Of a stretch of 17,639 bases of DNA, positions 8,701-13,521 are shown piece by piece; position 1 is the stretch's first letter, and the number at the start of each line of letters is the position of its first letter. The stretch is from an uncultured Prevotella sp. GTDB taxonomy: Bacteria; Bacteroidota; Bacteroidia; Bacteroidales; Bacteroidaceae. The translations under genes and the position numbers were made by a program. A model generated the notes under the pieces. That model ran no database searches. It saw only the letters and a list, made by a program, of their open reading frames with translations, and was not told where the DNA came from. The stretch covers positions 1 through 17,639 of the forward strand of contig CAMZBS010000042.1 in assembly GCA_947304695.1 (NCBI GenBank), in the 5' to 3' direction.

Positions 8701-9093
8701 GTAGATCAATGCGCCCACCAGACCAGATGCCTCAATGGCAATCATTTTCCCGATGGAAAGTTCTTCCCAGCGGTCAATGAGCAGACGTCGCGTCAGATGC
8801 GTAATGCTCCAGAACAAGAACAGAATACAAGTGGCCGACAACAGTGCGCTCATTGTGTTCACCATGCGTGCCACCTGCGTGGCGTCACTGGCAAACTGAG
8901 AGAACAAATTGGCCGTGAGCATGAAGAAAGGTGCACCAGGCGGGTGACCGATTTCGAGCCTGTAGCCCGTCGTAATAAACTCAGGACAGTCCCAGAAAGA
9001 GGCTGTCGGTTCAATAGTGGAACAATACACAAAGGCGGCCACAAAAAATGTAAGCCACCCGAGGATATTGTCCACGAGTCTGAATTGTTTCAT
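5758..9093 (-). CDS. DUF2723 / glycosyltransferase family 117 membrane protein
   Basis: This is a very large (1111 aa) integral membrane protein of the DUF2723 family, now grouped with GT-C glycosyltransferases (GT117); the human relative TMEM260 is a protein O-mannosyltransferase. The first helix is followed by the family signature SFWDCPEFITTGYRLEIGHPPGAPFF at about 32-57, whose acidic residues in the first extracytoplasmic loop are the likely catalytic site of a GT-C fold. Many hydrophobic segments occupy about residues 10-380 and more occur at about 560-690. The C-terminal 400 or so residues are soluble, with no recognised catalytic motif, and probably periplasmic. In Bacteroidota it is a plausible enzyme of protein or lipid glycosylation at the envelope. 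It is the first gene of an operon with the deacetylase. Family call is strong, reaction is inference. Confidence 0.88.
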   Translation of the reverse strand: MKQFRLVDNILGWLTFFVAAFVYCSTIEPTASFWDCPEFITTGYRLEIGHPPGAPFFMLTANLFSQFASDATQVARMVNTMSALLSATCILFLFWSITHLTRRLLIDRWEELSIGKMIAIEASGLVGALIYTFSDTFWFSAVEGEVYAYSSAFTAVVFWLILKWEDHADEPHSDRWLVLIMYMTGLSIGVHLLNLLCLPAIVLVYYYKRFPNANLKGSAIALLISFAIVALVLYGVVPGIITVGGWFELLFVNELGMPFNTGEYIYILLLVAIVIWAVYETQNATKQNWKRQNIAFLLSVAMLGIPFYGYGWSAFIIGVVVLALLWYVLNRRYKNKALVTARAKNTLLLCMLMLMIGYSTYAVIVIRSSANPPMDQNSPEDIFTLGDYLGRDQYGQRPLFYGQAYTSQVALEKQGGYCKPVMTTGKPVWQRKEKASADEKDSYFIVRTKDEYVYAQNMLFPRMYSSSHAQQYENWLGGEVSGTMVPYDRCGENIMVKVPSQVDNLNFFITYQCNWMYWRYFLWNFAGRQNDIQGHGELEHGNWITGLPFIDNARLGNQDALPDDLKNNKGHNVFYCLPLLLGLLGLFWQAFSRGQKGIKQFWVVFFLFFMTGLAIVIYLNQTPMQPRERDYAYAGSFYAFAIWCGMGVAALCHYLNKFIKKESAIVTAIVSVAALLVPIQMASQTWDDHDRSGRYTCRDFGQNYLMSLQQEGNPIIYTNGDNDTFPLWYNQDTEGVRTDARVCNLSYLQTDWYIDQMVRPAYDSPSLPITWKRLEYCAGTNEYVQIDSKLKNDVLNFYKENPEQAKAQFGDEPFELKNVLKYWVRSTNPDLHVIPTDTVYMTIDKDAVRKSGMMLQSDSIPDRMVISLKGKSALYKGDLMMLEMIANANWVRPIYVATTVGSENYMNLGDNFVQEGLANRITPFTTNISGKPVPGMTNFDTEKTYDNVMNRFKFGGANTPGIYFDETVMRMCYTHRRLMAQLAIHLAQENKDSLAAKVLARAEKELPSENVPHDFQSGSLDMVRTYIYIGDTVHAKDIIKQLWVRSSQYMDYYCTLNPTRFNAAQNDCMFHMYILNHLSELTGRIDEKLGKEYEAQLADIAKKYQGKGGRI

Positions 9094-9137
9094 TGGAATA
9101 ATGATACTATAATTAACGTTAAATGTTCTTTTGGCTG

Positions 9138-9145
9138 CAAAGGTA
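9138..9145 (-). promoter_or_regulatory. Promoter -7 box of the DUF2723 operon
   Basis: Minus-strand TACCTTTG (9145-9138), followed by GCAGCC, would start transcription near 9132, about 39 nt before the ATG at 9093. No TTG is found 19-21 bp upstream; that region is occupied by the heptamer array at 9156-9183. Confidence 0.6.
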
Positions 9146-9155
9146 ATAAATTTCA

Positions 9156-9183
9156 GTGAAGAGTGAAGAGTGAAGTGTGAAGA
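9156..9183. repeat. Heptamer array, four copies of GTGAAGA
   Basis: Exact 7-bp units lie at 9156-9162 (GTGAAGA), 9163-9169 (GTGAAGA), 9170-9176 (GTGAAGT) and 9177-9183 (GTGAAGA). The array starts 10 bp behind the -7 box of the DUF2723 promoter and covers the -33 position. The remainder of this intergenic stretch (9184-9297) is A/T-rich and I see no hairpin, promoter or gene in it. Confidence 0.85.
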
Positions 9184-9297
9184 ATTTTCTGCAACTCTAC
9201 ATAAATTAACAGATAGCGGAGTTTATTATAGTATAAAATGTGTACCTTCACTTGTTTCTTATCTTCCTACACAGGGCAATCGCAAGACCGATTAGGG

Positions 9298-9750
9298 TCA
9301 CAAGAAGAGACCAGCACCATATATAAGAATAAGGTAGCGGAAAATCTTGCCCAGGGTAATGCTGATGAAGGTAATAACTACATTGGCACGCATAAGGCCC
9401 AGCAGAATGGTGATAGCCGATCCCAGAACAGGCAGAAAGGCAAAGAAACCCATCCAAGCACCTCGACCGGCCATGAACTTTTCGGCTTTGTCGAGGTCCT
9501 TCTTTTTTACGTGCAGGTATTTTTCAATCCATTCCAGTTTTCCCATGCGTCCCACACTGTAGTTGAACACGGAACCCATCACATTGCCGATGGTGCCGTA
9601 GATCATCAGTTGCCACGGATCCAGGCCAGTGGCCATGAGTCCCACCATGACAGCCTCGCTTGAGAACGGAAAGAAACTGCCGGCCAGAAAGGCAGCCAGC
9701 AGCATGCCCATATAGCCGTAGCCAGTCAGAAAGTCAATAATCCATTCCAT
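9298..9750 (-). CDS. yqaA: YqaA-family (DedA-like) membrane protein
   Basis: This 150-aa polytopic protein resembles the YqaA branch of the DedA/VTT (SNARE-associated) superfamily. Visible signatures are an N-terminal helix with FLAGSFFPFSSEAVMVGL at about 21-38 (the re-entrant hairpin with the family Pro and Ser-Glu), the amphipathic segment YGTIGNVMGSVFNYSVGR at about 51-68, a charged loop VKKKDLDKAEKFMAGRGAW at about 81-99, and a Gly-rich helix with FLPVLGSAITILLGLMR at about 105-121. DedA proteins move undecaprenyl phosphate or phospholipids between membrane leaflets; for YqaA itself the substrate is not established. Its start overlaps the end of the upstream membrane-protein gene by 25 bp, so it is translated as the third gene of the purD operon. 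No clear terminator follows. Confidence 0.85.
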   Translation of the reverse strand: MEWIIDFLTGYGYMGMLLAAFLAGSFFPFSSEAVMVGLMATGLDPWQLMIYGTIGNVMGSVFNYSVGRMGKLEWIEKYLHVKKKDLDKAEKFMAGRGAWMGFFAFLPVLGSAITILLGLMRANVVITFISITLGKIFRYLILIYGAGLFL

Positions 9751-10709
9751 AGCGTGCTGAACATGTTGTTAAAGCTTGACCATTCGGGCATGAACAGGCA
9801 GAACGCCGTGAGCAGCAGGGTCAGGACGGCTGTTGTGCAGAATAAAATGTTGGTGATGCGGGTGTGAGTCAGTGTGAACAGGTGGGCAATGAAGGGGCTG
9901 GCACACACCACAATGATGCGCATCAGTGCGTCGTAGTGCTGGGGTTGCAGCACCAGAAAGGCAATGCTGAACAAACTGATGGCCAGCAGTCCACCGTAGA
10001 GCTGACGGATGCGTATCTTGTCTTCAAAACTCTTGTTCCAGAAATGCACCACGCCCAGGATCATGAGCGTTATGGTGAAAGCGAAAACCAGCACCTGACC
10101 CACTGTGAGCGTAGCGTAGGCGTAGGGGAATGGGAATTCAGCCAGTGGTCGAAAGTGGTTGATGGCCAGCGAGATGTCCTGTCGGTAGGCCACCCAGGCC
10201 GATGCAAACCAGTACGGCGTGAGCAGACCTATGAGCGAAGCAGTCCACGATCGCCATCGGAGCGACTGTAGCTGGGTGAGCATGACCAACCAGAGCAGGG
10301 GCACGAAGAAGAAAATCTGGACGAAGACCATACTTGCCAGTCCGATGCAAAGGAAGCCGTAGAACGTCCATCCCGGTGCATGCCTGTCCTGATAGGTGCG
10401 GAAAAGAAGGATGAGCATGGCGATGAAGCACAGCTGCACAAAACCTCCCGGAAGTGAATCGAAGAGGAAGGTGGCTGTCGTTGAGAGTGCCAGGAAAACG
10501 CTCGACACCATGCGAGAACGCACTCTGATCAGAGCACTGGCGTTGCTCAGCTCGGCCATGAGGTAGGTTGATATGACCATACAGGCCAGCTGAAGCCACC
10601 ATGAATGGGTGATAAGACCGCTCAGAATCCATACAACCAAAGAATAGAGGCCCACGCTGGGCAGCGTGAGCCAACTTTCGGCTATTCGGTTCTGTACATA
10701 TTTCTTCAT
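9726..10709 (-). CDS. Conserved polytopic membrane protein, function unknown
   Basis: This is a 327-aa protein with about eight or nine hydrophobic segments, spread from residue 15 to the last 30 residues, joined by short basic loops such as RVRSR, RTYQDRH, SLRWRS and NKSFEDKIRIRQ. No catalytic motif is visible. The overall look recalls DUF6427-type proteins that lie next to purine genes in Bacteroidota, but this is recollection and I do not assign the family. The ATG lies directly against the purD stop (0-bp gap), and the 3' end overlaps yqaA by 25 bp, so translation is probably coupled on both sides. Location in the inner membrane is safe; transport or lipid handling would be speculation. 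Confidence 0.8.
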   Translation of the reverse strand: MKKYVQNRIAESWLTLPSVGLYSLVVWILSGLITHSWWLQLACMVISTYLMAELSNASALIRVRSRMVSSVFLALSTTATFLFDSLPGGFVQLCFIAMLILLFRTYQDRHAPGWTFYGFLCIGLASMVFVQIFFFVPLLWLVMLTQLQSLRWRSWTASLIGLLTPYWFASAWVAYRQDISLAINHFRPLAEFPFPYAYATLTVGQVLVFAFTITLMILGVVHFWNKSFEDKIRIRQLYGGLLAISLFSIAFLVLQPQHYDALMRIIVVCASPFIAHLFTLTHTRITNILFCTTAVLTLLLTAFCLFMPEWSSFNNMFSTLWNGLLTF

Positions 10710-11978
10710 TTACAGGTCGGCACCAATGTCACGACGGAAGTATTTGCCAGTGAATTGTATCTTCTGTGCTTCTTCAAACGATTTCTGCAGTGCCTCGGCT
10801 TTGTCCTTGCCATAGGAGGAAACGGCAATGACGCGGCCACCAGCTGTCACCACTTCACCATCTTTCAGGGCTGTTCCGCTGTGGAACACGATGGAGCCTT
10901 CCACCTGGTCAATGCCAGTAATGGGGTAGCCCTTCTTGTATTCTTGCGGATAGCCGCCCGAAACGAGCATCACGCAGACGGCGGCACGCTCGTCGAACGC
11001 AATGGCGCGTTCATCCAGATTGCCTTGGGCCACGCCTTCCAGCAGGTCTACCAGGTCACTCTTCAGACGTAGCATCACGCTTTCCGTTTCCGGGTCACCC
11101 ATGCGGCAGTTGTATTCAATGACCATCGGCTCGCCCTTTACGTTGATGAGGCCGAAGAAGATAAATCCCTTATAGTCAATACCTTCGGCCTTCAGACCTA
11201 CCACCGTGGGGCGGATGATGCGGTCTTCTACCTTCTGCATCCATTCTTTAGTGGCAAAAGGCACTGGTGTCACTGAACCCATGCCGCCCGTGTTCAGTCC
11301 CGTGTCGCCTTCGCCAATGCGCTTGTAGTCCTTGGCTTCGGGCAGGATCTTGTAGTGGTCGCCGTCGGTGAGCACGAAGACGGAGCACTCAATGCCGCTC
11401 AGGTATTCCTCGATGACCACGCGGGCAGAGGCGTTTCCGAACATGCCGCCCAGCATCTCGCGCAGTTCCTTCTTGGCTTCATCCAGTGTGGGCAGAATCA
11501 GCACACCCTTGCCGGCACAGAGACCGTCGGCCTTCAGCACGTAGGGAGGCTCCAAAGTCTCAAGGAAGGCGATGCCTTCTTCTACCGAGCAGCCGTCGAA
11601 TGTCTGGTAGCGGGCTGTGGGAATGTGGTGACGCTGCATGAATCCCTTAGCAAAGTCCTTTGACCCTTCGAGCACGGCACCTGCCTTCGATGGGCCTATC
11701 ACGGGTACGCCTGCCGTCTGCGGGTCGTTCTTCATCTCGTCGTAGATGCCTTTCACCAGTGGGTCTTCAGGCCCCACGACCACCATGTCGACCTTCTGTT
11801 CCACCACAAACTGCTTGATGGCTTCGAAGTCGTCGGCCTTCATGGCCACATTCTCACCGCAGTTGCCTGTTCCGGCGTTGCCTGGGGCGATAAACAGCTT
11901 TTCTACTCGCTCACTCTGAGCAATCTTCCATGCCAGTGCGTGCTCACGGCCGCCACTGCCCAAAAGTAGTATTCTCAT
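10710..11978 (-). CDS. purD: Phosphoribosylamine--glycine ligase
   Basis: This enzyme catalyses the ATP-dependent joining of glycine to 5-phosphoribosylamine, giving GAR, the second step of de novo purine synthesis in the cytoplasm. At 422 aa it has the normal length. It shows the N-terminal [11 protein letters not shown] loop at residues 7-17, [13 protein letters not shown], the ATP-grasp lysine region [16 protein letters not shown], the [10 protein letters not shown] segment, and the metal-site sequence [12 protein letters not shown]. The start is the ATG at 11978, not the in-frame ATG at 12008: the protein then begins [10 protein letters not shown] as in the family, and the upstream ATG overlaps the -7 box. 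It is the first gene of an operon with two membrane proteins that have no evident link to purine synthesis. Confidence 0.97.
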   Translation of the reverse strand: MRILLLGSGGREHALAWKIAQSERVEKLFIAPGNAGTGNCGENVAMKADDFEAIKQFVVEQKVDMVVVGPEDPLVKGIYDEMKNDPQTAGVPVIGPSKAGAVLEGSKDFAKGFMQRHHIPTARYQTFDGCSVEEGIAFLETLEPPYVLKADGLCAGKGVLILPTLDEAKKELREMLGGMFGNASARVVIEEYLSGIECSVFVLTDGDHYKILPEAKDYKRIGEGDTGLNTGGMGSVTPVPFATKEWMQKVEDRIIRPTVVGLKAEGIDYKGFIFFGLINVKGEPMVIEYNCRMGDPETESVMLRLKSDLVDLLEGVAQGNLDERAIAFDERAAVCVMLVSGGYPQEYKKGYPITGIDQVEGSIVFHSGTALKDGEVVTAGGRVIAVSSYGKDKAEALQKSFEEAQKIQFTGKYFRRDIGADL

Positions 11979-12005
11979 AATTTGTCTGGATTTCGAAATC
12001 GCATG

Positions 12006-12013
12006 CAAAGATA
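12006..12013 (-). promoter_or_regulatory. purD promoter -7 box
   Basis: Minus-strand TATCTTTG (12013-12006), followed by GCATGC, gives a start near 12000 and a leader of about 22 nt. There is no TTG at the expected -33 position, which falls in the heptamer array at 12026-12053. Confidence 0.65.
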
Positions 12014-12025
12014 GAAAATAAATAT

Positions 12026-12053
12026 GAATAATGAATTATAAATTATAAATTAT
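12026..12053. repeat. Heptamer array between divergent promoters
   Basis: The 7-bp units are GAATAAT (12026-12032), GAATTAT (12033-12039), AAATTAT (12040-12046) and AAATTAT (12047-12053). The array fills almost the whole 44-bp gap between the purD -7 box and the -7 box of the divergent gene, and takes the place of both -33 elements. Confidence 0.8.
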
Positions 12054-12071
12054 TTCGTATCTTTGCACCCA
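12050..12071 (+). promoter_or_regulatory. Promoter of the SpmA/SpmB fusion gene
   Basis: TATCTTTG at 12058-12065, followed by GCACCC, gives a start near 12071 and a leader of about 33 nt. The 22 bp from 12050 to 12071 are identical to 24-45 except for one base inside the variable nn of the -7 box. Confidence 0.7.
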
Positions 12072-12103
12072 ATTTGCAATGACAGTACAATTATTTCCGA
12101 CTT

Positions 12104-13339
12104 ATGGCACTGAATTACATTTGGATAGCACTGTTTACGATAGGCGTTCTCGTAGGTGTTGTGAAACTGGTGTTTCTGGGCGATTATGACGCTTTGCCCG
12201 AAATGATGGACTCAACCTTCAAGATGTCGAACACGGCCTTTGAGATGACACTGGGTCTGACGGGCACGCTGACACTCTGGATGGGCATATTAAAAATAGG
12301 TGAAGACAGCGGACTGGTAGACCGTCTGGCCCGTTTCCTGAGTCCTGTCCTTACCAAGCTGTTTCCTGAAATACCCAAGAACCACCCTGCGTTGGGGTCT
12401 ATCTTCATGAATATCTCGGCCAATATGCTGGGTCTTGACAATGCAGCTACGCCTGTGGGACTGAAGGCCATGCAGGAGCTGCAGAGCATCAACACCAAGA
12501 AAGACACGGCCAGCAACTCGATGATCATGTTTCTGGTGCTCAACACCTCCGGCCTGACCATCATTCCCGTGTCAATCATGGCTTACCGAGCCCGTTACGG
12601 GGCTGCCGATCCGGCCGACGTGTTCATTCCCTTGTTGCTCACCACTATGTGCTCCACGCTGGTGGGCCTGCTGACCGTCTCGATTTATCAGCGCATCAAC
12701 CTCTTCCAAAAGAACATTCTCATCATGCTGGGTGTCATCATTGGTCTGGTGGCTGCCCTGTTCACGGCCATCAGTGGCATGAACAATGAACAGATGCAGC
12801 ACTTCTGCCGCCTGCTTACGAGCTGTCTCATTCTGGGCACCATCCTGCTTTTCATCTATTCGGGTGTCTACAAGAAACTGAATGTCTACAACTCGTTCAT
12901 CGAAGGAGCCAAGGGCGGATTCCATGTGGCTGTCAGCCTGATACCTTACTGTGTAGCCATTCTGGCAGCCGTGGGCGTGTTCCGAGCCTCGGGTTCCTTG
13001 CAGATGTTGCAGGACTGGATTACGGCAGGTGTCGCAGCCTTGGGACTTGACACTGATTTCGTGGGTGCTGTGCCGGTGGCGCTGATGAAGCCGCTCAACG
13101 GTTCGGGTGCGCGTGGCATGATGCTTGAGTGCTTCGAGTCGTTCGGTCCCGATTCGTTTGTGGGCCATCTGGCCAGTGTGTTGCAGGGCAGTACCGATAC
13201 TACGTTCTACATTCTGGCCATCTACTTCGGCAGCGTGGGCATCCGGAAGTACCGCTATGCCGTCACCTGTGGTTTGCTGGCCGATGCTGCCGGCATCATG
13301 GCTGCCGTGTTGTTCAGCTATTTCTTCTTCGGCAGCTGA
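12104..13339 (+). CDS. SpmA-SpmB fusion, nucleoside-recognition (Gate) domain protein
   Basis: This 411-aa membrane protein joins two Gate domains (PF07670), which are separate SpmA and SpmB proteins in spore-forming Firmicutes. The SpmA half (about residues 1-200) carries MSNTAFEMTLGLTGTLTLWMG and the characteristic NMLGLDNAATPVGLKAM. The SpmB half (about 255-411) carries GAKGGFHVAVSLIPYCVAILA, PVALMKPLNGSGARGM and GSTDTTFYILAIYFGSVGIRKYRYA. The organism type does not sporulate, so the spore-maturation name is historical; a transporter-like or gating role in the inner membrane is the family inference, with substrate unknown. It is monocistronic and divergent from purD. Downstream come the repeats at 13344-13495 and then a convergent gene. 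Confidence 0.92.
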   Translation: MALNYIWIALFTIGVLVGVVKLVFLGDYDALPEMMDSTFKMSNTAFEMTLGLTGTLTLWMGILKIGEDSGLVDRLARFLSPVLTKLFPEIPKNHPALGSIFMNISANMLGLDNAATPVGLKAMQELQSINTKKDTASNSMIMFLVLNTSGLTIIPVSIMAYRARYGAADPADVFIPLLLTTMCSTLVGLLTVSIYQRINLFQKNILIMLGVIIGLVAALFTAISGMNNEQMQHFCRLLTSCLILGTILLFIYSGVYKKLNVYNSFIEGAKGGFHVAVSLIPYCVAILAAVGVFRASGSLQMLQDWITAGVAALGLDTDFVGAVPVALMKPLNGSGARGMMLECFESFGPDSFVGHLASVLQGSTDTTFYILAIYFGSVGIRKYRYAVTCGLLADAAGIMAAVLFSYFFFGS

Positions 13340-13343
13340 TATG

Positions 13344-13385
13344 CTTTTCTATTTGTTTCATCACCTCCTTTTCTATTTGTCTCAT
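13344..13385. repeat. Two 18-bp direct repeats
   Basis: CTTTTCTATTTGTYTCAT occurs at 13344-13361 and 13368-13385 with one difference (T or C) and a 6-bp spacer. The second copy abuts the first palindromic unit at 13386, so the two repeat types form one composite block starting 5 bp after the stop codon at 13337-13339. Confidence 0.85.
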
Positions 13386-13495
13386 AACTGAGCCTTGGTT
13401 GCGTTGTAACTGAGGCTCAGTAACGTCGTAACTAAGGCTTAGTTATTACGCAACTGAGGCTCAGTTGTGCAGTGACTGAGCCTCAGTTGTAGGGG
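13386..13495. repeat. Five palindromic repeats with exact 22-bp period
   Basis: Each unit is a 15-bp dyad of the form AACTGAGNCTCAGTT plus a 7-bp spacer. Cores lie at 13386-13400, 13408-13422, 13430-13444, 13452-13466 and 13474-13488. The third unit is AACTAAG/CTTAGTT, changed in both arms so that the dyad is kept; the first has CTTGGTT, which still pairs with AACTGAG through G-U pairs. Spacers vary (GCGTTGT, ACGTCGT, ATTACGC, GTGCAGT, GTAGGGG). The block lies between the 3' ends of two convergent genes. It has no T-tract, and its spacers are too short for CRISPR. Candidate roles are a transcript-end structure or a protein-binding array. Confidence 0.9.
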
Positions 13496-13521
13496 AATGT
13501 GTCTTGTGAAAGATGGGTAGT

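Noticed and set aside
8521..9159. 212-residue + strand frame opposite the DUF2723 gene
   Set aside because: Antisense shadow of a strongly recognisable coding gene; composition rich in His, Gln and Arg with no domain.
9184..9297. Possible gene or terminator between the YqaA and DUF2723 genes
   Set aside because: A/T-rich sequence without a stable stem, promoter match or believable reading frame.
11979..12008. Ten-residue longer PurD start
   Set aside because: The ATG at 12008 lies in the -7 box region, upstream of the predicted transcript start, and PurD proteins begin at [10 protein letters not shown].
13386..13495. CRISPR array
   Set aside because: Regular repeats are present, but the gaps are only 7 bp, partly similar to each other, and no cas gene is near.
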